Shown one piece after another: positions 38,415 through 46,409 of a stretch of DNA of 64,000 nucleotides (position 1 is its first letter; every line of letters starts with the position of its first letter). The notes under the pieces were generated by a model. It saw only the letters and a program-made list of their open reading frames with translations, did not search any database and was not told the DNA's origin. A program made the position numbers and the translations under genes. Origin of the DNA: Roseivirga misakiensis (GTDB taxonomy: Bacteria > Bacteroidota > Bacteroidia > Cytophagales > Cyclobacteriaceae); NCBI RefSeq assembly GCF_001747105.1, contig NZ_MDGQ01000004.1, positions 1 through 64,000 of the forward strand, given 5' to 3'.

Positions 38415-38788
38415 TGATCAAGAACCTTATCATAGTAGCACTCGGTGGTGGAATTGGTAGCGCACTTCGTTACCTTATCCAAGAAGTTCTCCACAAGCAA
38501 ATCGAAAATTTTGAGCCTTATGGGACCTTTGTCGTCAACATTTTAGGATGTCTTTTATTGGGCCTACTCGCTGGTTTTGCTGAGCAAGAAAAGCTACTCA
38601 CTCCTTCAATGAACTTATTATTAATCTCAGGCTTTTGTGGTGGTTTTACGACATTTTCAACCTTCGCCTTTCAAAGTCACAACCTTTTCCTTGCCAATAA
38701 GCCTATTCAAGCGATACTTTATATTGGCTTAAGTATTACGATAGGCCTAATCGCTGCCTACCTAGGATACAAATTGACTAAAGGCTAA
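38414..38788 (+). CDS. crcB: Fluoride ion channel CrcB/Fluc
   Basis: 124 residues, four transmembrane helices. The family features are GGGIGSALRY, TFVVNILGC and GFCGGFTTFSTFAFQ. It exports fluoride as an inverted dimer. No fluoride riboswitch is seen; the start overlaps the previous stop. Its stop codon abuts the stop of the convergent M42 gene with no spacer. Confidence 0.95.
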   Translation: MIKNLIIVALGGGIGSALRYLIQEVLHKQIENFEPYGTFVVNILGCLLLGLLAGFAEQEKLLTPSMNLLLISGFCGGFTTFSTFAFQSHNLFLANKPIQAILYIGLSITIGLIAAYLGYKLTKG

Positions 38789-39841
38789 TTAATGACTCCA
38801 ATCGTATTGATCGAGGTTTTCCAAACAGGCCATCAGTAGATCAATAGAGGCCTGAATATCATCTTTGCTCGCCATTTCAATAACTTGATGCAAGTGTCGT
38901 GTAGGAATGGAAACAGCACCAGAAATAGCACCATTCTTACCCATGCGCTGTACCCCAGCCGTATCAGTTCCGCCTGCCACTAGAATCTCCGGTTGCCATT
39001 TAATGTCATGCTTATTGGCCATTTCCTTCATATAAGCCACCATTCGATAATCGCAGATTGTAGAAGCATCTAGAATTTTTATAGCTGTTCCTTTTCCTAA
39101 CTCAGTGACCATTTCATGTGGCTGGGCTCCGGGTAAATCAAAAGCGATGGTTGTATCCAAACCAAAACCAAAATCTGGATTAATAGTATGTGCAGAAACA
39201 TTAGCACCACGCAGTCCGACTTCCTCTTGAACGGTAAATACACCGTAAACATCGTAAGGTTGTTTCTTTAAGTTTCTTAAAGCTTCTATGAGAATAAAAA
39301 CTGAAACGCGATTATCGATTGATTTGCAATTAACGCAATTACCCATCTCGATCAGTTCGCGTTCTCTGGTAATTGGGTCTCCAATAGCGATCACTTTTTC
39401 AACATCCTCTTTTGGCATACCCAAATCGATAAAGTAATCTGAGGTTTTTGCCACTTTAGTTCTTTCCTCGGCAGTCATTACGTGAATAGGCTTACTTCCC
39501 ATTACACCAATCACATCTTCCCTACCATGTATAATAACACGTTGGGCTGTTAATGTTTTTGGATCAAAACCACCTAGTGTTTGAAATCTTACAAAACCAT
39601 TGTCATCGATGTGAGACACGATAAACCCTATTTCATCCATATGGGCAGCTACCATGACTTTCTTGCCATCGGGGTTATTGACACCTCGCTTAATCGCAAA
39701 AACGTTACCCATATTATCAACGCTTAGCTCATCAACTAACGGGTTTACCTCTGCAATTACCAAGTCTCGAATACGCTTCTCAAAACCGGGAGCGCCAGCG
39801 ATTTCACAAATGTTTTTGAGTAAAGGAATATTCAAAGCCAT
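38789..39841 (-). CDS. M42-family aminopeptidase
   Basis: 350 residues. Binuclear metal ligands: His in VAAHMDEIGF, the Asp in CKSIDNRVS, Glu in VQEEVGLRGA, Asp in GLDTTIAFD and His in PTRHLHQVIE. M42 enzymes are large cytoplasmic tetrahedral complexes that trim N-terminal residues from peptides; family members are sometimes named endoglucanase M, which is not supported by structure. Start and length are normal. Confidence 0.92.
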   Translation of the reverse strand: MALNIPLLKNICEIAGAPGFEKRIRDLVIAEVNPLVDELSVDNMGNVFAIKRGVNNPDGKKVMVAAHMDEIGFIVSHIDDNGFVRFQTLGGFDPKTLTAQRVIIHGREDVIGVMGSKPIHVMTAEERTKVAKTSDYFIDLGMPKEDVEKVIAIGDPITRERELIEMGNCVNCKSIDNRVSVFILIEALRNLKKQPYDVYGVFTVQEEVGLRGANVSAHTINPDFGFGLDTTIAFDLPGAQPHEMVTELGKGTAIKILDASTICDYRMVAYMKEMANKHDIKWQPEILVAGGTDTAGVQRMGKNGAISGAVSIPTRHLHQVIEMASKDDIQASIDLLMACLENLDQYDWSH

Positions 39842-39898
39842 AACAAATCAGATTTGCTGTGAATATAATAGTAAAGGATTTGAGAGTGAAGTTGAAGG

Positions 39899-40453
39899 CT
39901 ATAAATCCTCAGCGATAGTGAAGAGAACCTCCATTGTATAGATACCGGGAGAATATGTAAAACCTGGTGTTAACCGATAACTAATTCGAAAGCGATGTGT
40001 AAATGGATCGGAATTGGAATCACCAGGGTCGTTAGTACCAATACCTGAGCCAGTGGTGGCATCATTCCCAACAGACCCAATCAAGTAAGTTGGAGTAGAA
40101 ATATCTTGAAGTTGAAAAAAGGCGGCTTCTTGTGAAGTAAGACCAGGACTATTGGCTCGTATGGATAAGATGCTTACTGGAACGTTATCATCCCCTGCGT
40201 CAGAATAGGATTGAACAAGATCCCAGAAACCCGGAGTAACAGTTTGGGTTCCCACATATAGGTCCCATTCTACTGTAGATTCTATGGTTACCTCTGAAGC
40301 ATTGCCTAAAATGGCGCCTGTGGTATAGGATCGTATAGAATTAAATGTAAAAACGAGGTCAGTGCCTTTAGTAATCGTTAAGTCAATGGTTTGACCAGAG
40401 CACCAAAAGACCATAAAGAATTGCAAGACCGTCGCCAGTACCAGTGTCCGCAT
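39899..40453 (-). CDS. Small secreted subunit B, chaperone-usher-like locus
   Basis: 184 residues from ATG 40451-40453, chosen because it opens the signal peptide MRTLVLATVLQFFMVFWCSGQ; the longer frame to 40507 would contain a second hydrophobic run and cross the palindrome. The mature part is beta-rich and similar to subunit A: both contain the pattern L-T-(L/I) with F-x-F at the front, xNAxEx and VxWDL, and end in the same C-terminal tail (YRLTPGF..SPGIYTMEV, IAEDL). It carries no cysteine after the signal. This looks like the subunit class of a chaperone-usher-like pathway; I do not assign a Pfam family. Confidence 0.7.
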   Translation of the reverse strand: MRTLVLATVLQFFMVFWCSGQTIDLTITKGTDLVFTFNSIRSYTTGAILGNASEVTIESTVEWDLYVGTQTVTPGFWDLVQSYSDAGDDNVPVSILSIRANSPGLTSQEAAFFQLQDISTPTYLIGSVGNDATTGSGIGTNDPGDSNSDPFTHRFRISYRLTPGFTYSPGIYTMEVLFTIAEDL

Positions 40454-40472
40454 GCATAAAGTTATAAATATT

Positions 40473-40502
40473 AAAAGAGGTAACAATATTGTTACCCCTT
40501 TT
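40473..40502. repeat. 30-bp near-perfect palindrome between the two subunit genes
   Basis: AAAAGAGGTAACAAT is followed directly by ATTGTTACCCCTTTT; 14 of 15 positions match in reverse complement, and the core GGTAACAATATTGTTACC (40479-40496) is perfect. On the minus strand the arm ends in CTTTT, so it may act as a weak terminator or attenuator that lowers subunit B relative to A. As an alternative it could be an operator. Confidence 0.6.
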
Positions 40503-40562
40503 ACCAATCAACATAAATCGAACTAACTTATTTACTACGTCTTAGTAAAAGTTATGTCTTTA

Positions 40563-41186
40563 TTAAAGGTCTTCTGCTAGCGTGTAAATAAGGTTGATAC
40601 CGTAGTATCCAGCAGTATAAGTATCTAATCCTGGAGATAATCTGTAGTCTATTCTGAACTGGTGAGTATCAGGAGACGTTAGGTAAGATCCTGGAGCGCC
40701 TGGAGCATCACCAGCATCAACAGTACCTGTTACATCACCAATAATTGGTAACTGATCAGTACCAGTTAAGTTGAAGTAGGTATTAGCCACTCCACCCCCA
40801 TCGATCAATGAGTTACCAGCAGCGTCAATAGCTCTAACACCAATGATGTCTGATAAAACAGCAGTAGAACCTGCAGAAGAATACGTTTCGAAATTCTCCC
40901 AAGTCGCAGTCTCAGCATTTACAGCTAAATCCCAAGCAACAGTAGCTTCTACTCTTAATTCAGTAGCATTTGTTTTAGTAATACCGTTTTGGTACTGAGG
41001 AATAGTACTAAATACGAAATCTAAGTTAGGGTTTGTTACCAAAGTGAGATCAAGTACACCTTGTAGCTCCAAAGAGACATATACATTTTCATTGTCTGTT
41101 GGAAGTTGTGCGAACGCCTTTGAAGTGAACGCGAAGGATACTAATGCCACTGCGGCTAACATCCTGAGTTTAATTACATTTTTCAT
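40563..41186 (-). CDS. Small secreted subunit A, chaperone-usher-like locus
   Basis: 207 residues with a signal peptide (MKNVIKLRMLAAVALVSFAF, cleaved after KAFAQ). The mature protein is beta-rich with a repeat of Thr/Ala/Gly; it shares LELQGVLDLTLVT-type strands, NATELRVEATVAWDL and the C-terminal YRLSPGLDTYTAGYYG and LAEDL with subunit B. No cysteine is present, so no disulfide stabilises it, unlike many pilins. It is probably the main secreted subunit, because it lies first in the short transcript. Confidence 0.72.
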   Translation of the reverse strand: MKNVIKLRMLAAVALVSFAFTSKAFAQLPTDNENVYVSLELQGVLDLTLVTNPNLDFVFSTIPQYQNGITKTNATELRVEATVAWDLAVNAETATWENFETYSSAGSTAVLSDIIGVRAIDAAGNSLIDGGGVANTYFNLTGTDQLPIIGDVTGTVDAGDAPGAPGSYLTSPDTHQFRIDYRLSPGLDTYTAGYYGINLIYTLAEDL

Positions 41187-41247
41187 GATATAAATGTTTA
41201 GGTTAAAAGTTTCGATACGTGAATGTATGGACTTATTTTCATATATA

Positions 41248-41255
41248 CAAATTAA
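41248..41255 (-). promoter_or_regulatory. Probable -7 element for the subunit genes
   Basis: TTAATTTG on the minus strand differs from TAnnTTTG by one base and lies 61 bases before the subunit A start. It would let the subunits be made apart from the chaperone and usher-like genes. Confidence 0.3.
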
Positions 41256-41348
41256 CAGTAAAACATTTTGTTATTTTTCTCGCTATCATCCCCTCTATAT
41301 CAGGACAATAGCCTCGTTTTACTGCATAAGTACTTAAATCCAACATTA

Positions 41349-42197
41349 TTAATTATTTCCCCTTTGGGGTATTAAAATTTCCATTTCAGCTGCTTCAACT
41401 TCATCACGATTTCCATAATCCATCACTGCTAAAACAGAGTAGCGTCCAGGTGGAATATCGGGTGGAATATTGAAAACTGTATTTCTATTAAGTGCTGGCA
41501 ACATGGTAAAACCGCGGGTAGTAACACGTTTAGTCTCACCTGTGGACAGACTGGTTAATTCTATATATGAGTTGCATCTCAAGAATGTCTCTCCTGCATT
41601 CTTCATTTTTACGGTAAACTTGTTTTCTTCAAAATCTAACCCTGTGATTTCGCCCCGAGAATCGGTGGCACTTGGAGGGGTCTGAAAAATATAGACGCCA
41701 AATCGGTAGGATTGATTTACTTGGACTTTTAGACCTTCGCCACTACCCTGCCCATCATTTTCTGGCGCTCTCAACTGCACGTAGGCGACGGCCCATCTTG
41801 CAATTAGTGCTGCTGAATCAGCAGGTACATCCATGAGCACAGAAATCTCTTGATTCTCTCCAGGTTCTAATTCGAAAACTGCTGGCGTGGCTGTTAGCCA
41901 AGAAGCACAACTTCTAGATTGTGTGCCTTGTGCCGAAAACTGACTCTTCCCAGCCACATTGGCCGAAAAGTCTCCAAAAGTCACCTGAAAGCCTTGCCTA
42001 TCAGCCGAGTTATTAGCGACAGTGATTCTGCTAGTCCCAGAACCACCAGGTGTCACCTTATAGTTTATTCTAGTCGGTGAGGTCGAAATTTTCTGAGCAA
42101 CCGAATCCCACGCAAAAAAGGCCAACAGCAAAAGCATTATTGAAGCTATTCTCATCAGCCTAAAGTCTTTAGCGTTTAATTTCATGTTCTTAATCAT
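41349..42197 (-). CDS. Periplasmic chaperone-like protein (PapD-type fold)
   Basis: 282 residues; a hydrophobic segment (about 15-34) ends at SVAQ. Two Ig-like domains follow: the first (about 36-165) has the pattern SPTRINYKVTPGGSGTSRITVAN and ELEPGENQEISVLMDVP, as in pilus chaperones and related cell-adhesion proteins, the second (about 185-280) ends in a typical beta-sandwich. The start codon overlaps the usher-like stop (TAATG). I did not find a clear Arg-Lys carboxylate anchor pair, so the call rests on fold-like features and genome context. Confidence 0.7.
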   Translation of the reverse strand: MIKNMKLNAKDFRLMRIASIMLLLLAFFAWDSVAQKISTSPTRINYKVTPGGSGTSRITVANNSADRQGFQVTFGDFSANVAGKSQFSAQGTQSRSCASWLTATPAVFELEPGENQEISVLMDVPADSAALIARWAVAYVQLRAPENDGQGSGEGLKVQVNQSYRFGVYIFQTPPSATDSRGEITGLDFEENKFTVKMKNAGETFLRCNSYIELTSLSTGETKRVTTRGFTMLPALNRNTVFNIPPDIPPGRYSVLAVMDYGNRDEVEAAEMEILIPQRGNN

Positions 42198-45124
42198 TAG
42201 TTATTGTCGAATTTCTTGATGTTCAATTTTCTTTTCTTCTCTATGAGATAATAGGTTAGTTCATAATTTGAATCTGCATTATCAATGGTCAATTCATATG
42301 AATCTTGAGCAAACTGGAACTGTTCATCTATAGTTGCTGAACTGGCATCAATCACATATTTACCAAAGGGTACGAAAATTTTAAATTTGCCATCCTTATC
42401 GGTTACTCCCGAGTAAACACGCTCATCAGATCCAATCGCTGATATTCTTATACCGCCTAGCTTCACGTCATCATAAGACCTGGAATAAGTAGCTTTCTGT
42501 GCTATTACGGTTCCTATGATCTGCACACCCCGAGTTAATGGTATAAGTAAGGTTTGGCTTTTATTCATTAGCACTGGGTTGTTTCCGGCTTTAAACCAAC
42601 CTTCATTGTCGCTTAGCATTTTTGATTTAACCAAGTAGTTACCTACTTCTAAGTTCTCAAAGCTAGCCTCTCCATTAAGGTCTGTCATAATGGTTTGGTC
42701 TTTTAAAGTGATCATTACATTCTGCACAAACTCTTCTCCCTTATCCCTTTTCCCATTTCCATCGGCGTCTTTGAACACTAGTACTTTCAGGTCGAATGCC
42801 TTACCCCCTGGCCTTTTAAATCCAAAGTCTTTTTTAATCCCAAAGCGCAAAAAGGTGTTTGCTTGATTAAAAGGCTCTAAAACTCCGTCTATTCCTTGTT
42901 GTTCATTCTGCAAAGCGATAGGGCTTTCACCTTGTTTGACAGAAACTAGCTCTGCAGCCATGGTAAAGGTGTATCCACTTTTAGCGTAATAGACGAACTC
43001 ACCTGTCATATTCGTTCTCCACCTTGCAAAGACAGATTCATAGCGGCTGTTAATTCTAGGCCTGAATAACAAGCCTTGTTTTCTGAAATAAAGAGAGGCG
43101 TAAGTTGAGATAAAGACCGACTGTGGATTAATCTGATCCTCAATAACCCTAATATTCTCTGTTACCGTAGCGGGACCGTAATTATACCTTGCTACGAAAT
43201 TCAAATTCTTATACCGAAGTCTATTCTCCCAGCGAGCTACTGGAAATGGCTCAATTTCAAAATCTGGAGCATCGGAGAACCCAGCAAAGAACCTCGTGAA
43301 AACCCTAAAACGCTTACCATTATTTCTACTTAAGCCTGCCGCTAGTCCTGAAGTTTTAACTCTTAAACCTAGAACCTCATCATCTTGATGAATTGGAGAT
43401 ACATTCATCGTTGCCTTATTCAGCCTCCATTCATAACGCAATTCATAACGATCTCTCTTATTTAATTGACTCGTAAAAAGATTTCCTCTTAAGAAGCGAA
43501 CTGGTCTATTACTATTTACTGCTCCTCTAAAACTAAGACTAGAAGTAGTTGAAAGCGGGTATCTCAAATTCAAAGCCAATTGCCTGCTTCCGCTTCTCTG
43601 AGCAAAGAATGATTCGGAATAATATGCGCCTGTGAAACCAATATTTAATTTATTAACCGACCCGAAGTATCTGAGTTCAGCGCCATATCCTGGTGTTTGA
43701 AAAACACTATCTGGATCAAAACTATCTTCTTGAACGCTATACGCACCCACAATCCCGACTCGATGTCGTTTTCCGATTCTATGGTTCACTTGCATTCTAA
43801 AAAGATGCCCGTCAATTACATTAAAATCATCTATCTGATTTACGTATTGTAATTCTACATTACTACCTTCTTTAGGTTCATACTTAATTCTACCACCTAA
43901 ATAAGTCAGGTCATTTCTACTCAACCTTCCTCCTCTATTGGCATTGGTTGCATAAATAGCTCCGACTTCAAAATTGTTGAAACGATAGCTTCCTTTTGCC
44001 CCCATGCCATTAATGAATACACCCATATTTTCACCTATACCACCCAAAGAAGCCGAATACCTAGGCGTAGAATACTGGATGAATCGATTGGCACTACGAA
44101 CTTGTGTACCACCAACGAGACTCGTTGTAATAATAGCTTGGTAGTAATAACTTAAGAAGCGTTGACTGCCTAGGTCCGCATTTCCTCGCAGGTCAAGAGA
44201 GAAGTTGGTGAAATTAGATAGAATATTATAGGAGTTTAACTCGGCGGTTAACGGTATTACAGCACTTCCCTTTCCAGAGTCAAATTTGGCTTTGTTAGAA
44301 AGCTTGGTGAAACTGACTCGGCGCCCTTTTATTTTATCGATATTGTCTACACTTGCCGCATTGATCTGCAAGCGATACTTTTTATTATTGATTTGTTCTT
44401 CTTCATCATCTGGTCGATCAGTAAAAAAGTACCCTTTGGTCTTATCTTCACTTACCCGCACATTTAGAACGAAAGTACTATCCAAACCAACTGGTAGTTC
44501 TGCATATAAGGTATTGTCTTGAATCTTCTTCCACTCGTGATCCAATACATCTAACCTGACATTCGTCGATAAATTAATTCTTATTCTTTCAACAGAATTA
44601 CCTTCGTTCACTAACCTTACATGAACACTCGCACTGTCAGATTCATTTGTAAAGTATACTTCCCGTTCTTCGACAAGCATATTCCATTTGGACACTTTCT
44701 TCACTTCAACTGACCAAGAACTTGAAGCTAGGGCATCACCGAATTGCGAATAGGCTGTTGCACTAATAAAGTAACTGGTATTACCGTTGGTTGTCCTTGA
44801 TGGGACTAATCTAATCGGGATAAACGTAGAGTCTCCTGGAGCTACGACATGAATTTTCTCTAAGTCGTTAACAACTTTCCAACCAGAAGGTGAAGATAAA
44901 TCGAGTGAAAATCGAAGGGGGCGAGAAGTTCTGTTTTTGGCTTTTATGACATTAGTCACAACATCATCCGCAGACGCAGTACCACCTGACTTGAGAAAGT
45001 CAAGGGTTAGGGCCGTATTGAGTCCATTTGTTTGAGCAGTCGCCGAATTGGCTATCATCAAACATAATGCACCAATCATGGCAATGGAGAGGAAACTCCA
45101 CAGTCTAGATAGACGCGTAGTCAA
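42197..45124 (-). CDS. Usher-like outer-membrane barrel protein
   Basis: 975 residues with a signal peptide (to TAQT). N-terminal Ig-like domains (about 35-290; KNRTSRPLRFSLDL), then a long region (about 300-750) of alternating hydrophobic beta-strands with many Arg, Tyr and Asn, then C-terminal CNA-B/SdrD-like domains (about 760-975) that start VLVFKDADGNGKRDKGEE. This order, N domain, barrel and C-terminal domains, is like ushers of the CS1/CFA or archaic type, though overall similarity to FimD or PapC cannot be judged here. A classical usher plug could not be placed. Directly coupled to the chaperone-like gene. A -7 element (TATATTTG) lies 29 bases upstream. Confidence 0.68.
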   Translation of the reverse strand: MTTRLSRLWSFLSIAMIGALCLMIANSATAQTNGLNTALTLDFLKSGGTASADDVVTNVIKAKNRTSRPLRFSLDLSSPSGWKVVNDLEKIHVVAPGDSTFIPIRLVPSRTTNGNTSYFISATAYSQFGDALASSSWSVEVKKVSKWNMLVEEREVYFTNESDSASVHVRLVNEGNSVERIRINLSTNVRLDVLDHEWKKIQDNTLYAELPVGLDSTFVLNVRVSEDKTKGYFFTDRPDDEEEQINNKKYRLQINAASVDNIDKIKGRRVSFTKLSNKAKFDSGKGSAVIPLTAELNSYNILSNFTNFSLDLRGNADLGSQRFLSYYYQAIITTSLVGGTQVRSANRFIQYSTPRYSASLGGIGENMGVFINGMGAKGSYRFNNFEVGAIYATNANRGGRLSRNDLTYLGGRIKYEPKEGSNVELQYVNQIDDFNVIDGHLFRMQVNHRIGKRHRVGIVGAYSVQEDSFDPDSVFQTPGYGAELRYFGSVNKLNIGFTGAYYSESFFAQRSGSRQLALNLRYPLSTTSSLSFRGAVNSNRPVRFLRGNLFTSQLNKRDRYELRYEWRLNKATMNVSPIHQDDEVLGLRVKTSGLAAGLSRNNGKRFRVFTRFFAGFSDAPDFEIEPFPVARWENRLRYKNLNFVARYNYGPATVTENIRVIEDQINPQSVFISTYASLYFRKQGLLFRPRINSRYESVFARWRTNMTGEFVYYAKSGYTFTMAAELVSVKQGESPIALQNEQQGIDGVLEPFNQANTFLRFGIKKDFGFKRPGGKAFDLKVLVFKDADGNGKRDKGEEFVQNVMITLKDQTIMTDLNGEASFENLEVGNYLVKSKMLSDNEGWFKAGNNPVLMNKSQTLLIPLTRGVQIIGTVIAQKATYSRSYDDVKLGGIRISAIGSDERVYSGVTDKDGKFKIFVPFGKYVIDASSATIDEQFQFAQDSYELTIDNADSNYELTYYLIEKKRKLNIKKFDNN

Positions 45125-45474
45125 AATAAGTTAGTTCTCGATGTTAGGTATTTCAAATATATAAGTTTCAATTGATTTAGCACAATATGAAAACACCTAA
45201 TTACGTTGCCCTCAGCCACTTTTGAGGATAAGTTGAAAAATGCGTGATGCCAGAGACAAACTTTTGTATGTATAAAAAATAATTTTTTCCGTAAAGTTTA
45301 CCCCTAGACAGATTAGTTGTCAGTATCTCAAGTCTAAGGCGTAACGCTAGCCAATATTTCTCTATTCCTATTAATTGTTCTCTGACATGGGTTTAAAGCG
45401 TAACCGGCCAACACTACTTTAGGGAGTAGATAGAACATTTTGCCCGAATAATTGGCAAGCACGAAATCTGGCGC
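45125..45474. other. Intergenic region upstream of the usher-like gene
   Basis: About 350 bases without a gene. It holds the usher-like promoter (45154-45161) and a short CCTCA/TGAGG dyad. The tRNA terminator follows at 45475. No riboswitch or small ORF is supported. Confidence 0.6.
45154..45185 (-). promoter_or_regulatory. Promoter of the usher-chaperone genes
   Basis: TATATTTG (45154-45161, minus strand) with TTG at 45183-45185; spacer 21 bases. The leader is about 25 bases. Confidence 0.5.
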
Positions 45475-45506
45475 AAAAGAAAACCCCAGCTTAGAAAGCC
45501 AGGGTT
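45475..45506 (-). terminator. Terminator after tRNA-Leu(GAG)
   Basis: Minus-strand stem AACCCTGGC / GCTGGGGTT with a seven-base loop, then TTTTCTTTT. Confidence 0.85.
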
Positions 45507-45508
45507 TG

Positions 45509-45592
45509 TGCGCACGAGAGGAGTCGAACCTCCACGCAAGTTAATGCACCACCCCCTCAAGGTGGCGTGTCTACCAATTCCACCACGTGCGC
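45509..45592 (-). tRNA. tRNA-Leu (anticodon GAG)
   Basis: 84-base class II tRNA. Acceptor arms GCGCACG/CGTGCGC, anticodon stem CCACC/GGTGG with loop TTGAGGG and anticodon GAG, long variable arm, T-arm with GGTTCGACTCC, discriminator A. It does not encode CCA. Confidence 0.95.
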
Positions 45593-45611
45593 ATGGTAAT
45601 TATTGGGTTGG

Positions 45612-45642
45612 CAAAAGTAAATAAGAATTGACCTATTTCAAA
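45612..45642 (-). promoter_or_regulatory. Promoter of tRNA-Leu(GAG) (TTTG-N19-TACTTTTG)
   Basis: Minus strand: TTTG at 45639-45642, 19 bases, TACTTTTG at 45612-45619. This is a full match to the consensus. The mature tRNA starts about 20 bases downstream. Confidence 0.8.
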
Positions 45643-45720
45643 TAAGAAAGACTCACCTTTCAACAAATGTCCGTTGTTTAACCTCAACGAGTTTTCTAGA
45701 TTTAAATCTCAAATCGAAAA

Positions 45721-46407
45721 ATGAATAATATTAATAAGAGCACGCTTCTTGGCATCTTACTGGTACTTGTTGGTGGAGTCACCGTATTAAGTAACCTAGG
45801 CTTGATTCCTTGGCAACTAAGGCACTACTTATTCCAGTGGGAAAATATTCTGATGCTACTGGGTATATTTTTCTTCTTTTCTCAAGAGGATAAAAAGGCA
45901 GGTATTATTCTATTTGTCATCGGCTTTTATTTTGTTTTAGATGATTGGTTCTATATAGACTTTTCATTTTGGGATTTCTGGCCAGTTTCCCTCGTGCTGA
46001 TCGGTATATATATACTTAATAGAAAAGCAGTGACCACGGATGATTTAAAATCTAATCATCAAGACGAGAAAGATTTCATACAGGATACGGCTATTTTCAG
46101 CGGTGGCGATAAGGTCATCGGTACGCGTAACTTTAAAGGAGGGAGCTTAACAGCAGTTTTCGGAGGGTCAAATATTGACTTAACCACTTCTGAGCTTTCT
46201 AAAGATTCAGCCAAACTAGATTTATTCTATATGTTTGGTGGCTCTAAAATTCGCGTACCTAAAGATTGGAACGTTGAAGTAAAAACCACCAGTATTTTTG
46301 GTGCATTAACTGATAAAAGGATTGTAAAGGCTTACAACCCTGAATCGCCTGAAACATTGGTAATCACTGGTGTTATCATCTTTGGAGGGGCAGAATTAAC
46401 TAATTAA
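45721..46407 (+). CDS. LiaF-like membrane protein (DUF5668 plus LiaF C-terminal)
   Basis: 228 residues. Four short transmembrane segments in the first 105 residues (LLGILLVLVGGVTVLSNLGL type), then a beta-helical soluble C-terminus (TAVFGGSNIDLTTSEL, FYMFGGSKIRVP, TSIFGALTDK). LiaF-type proteins repress the LiaRS envelope-stress system in Firmicutes; Bacteroidota homologues have no partner known to me and none is adjacent here. It is two bases upstream of ggt, so co-transcription is likely though a functional tie is unclear. Confidence 0.85.
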   Translation: MNNINKSTLLGILLVLVGGVTVLSNLGLIPWQLRHYLFQWENILMLLGIFFFFSQEDKKAGIILFVIGFYFVLDDWFYIDFSFWDFWPVSLVLIGIYILNRKAVTTDDLKSNHQDEKDFIQDTAIFSGGDKVIGTRNFKGGSLTAVFGGSNIDLTTSELSKDSAKLDLFYMFGGSKIRVPKDWNVEVKTTSIFGALTDKRIVKAYNPESPETLVITGVIIFGGAELTN

Positions 46408-46409
46408 AC

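Noticed and set aside
40454-40507. Longer subunit B start
   Set aside because: The frame would cross the palindrome and add a second hydrophobic run. The signal peptide at 40453 is complete.
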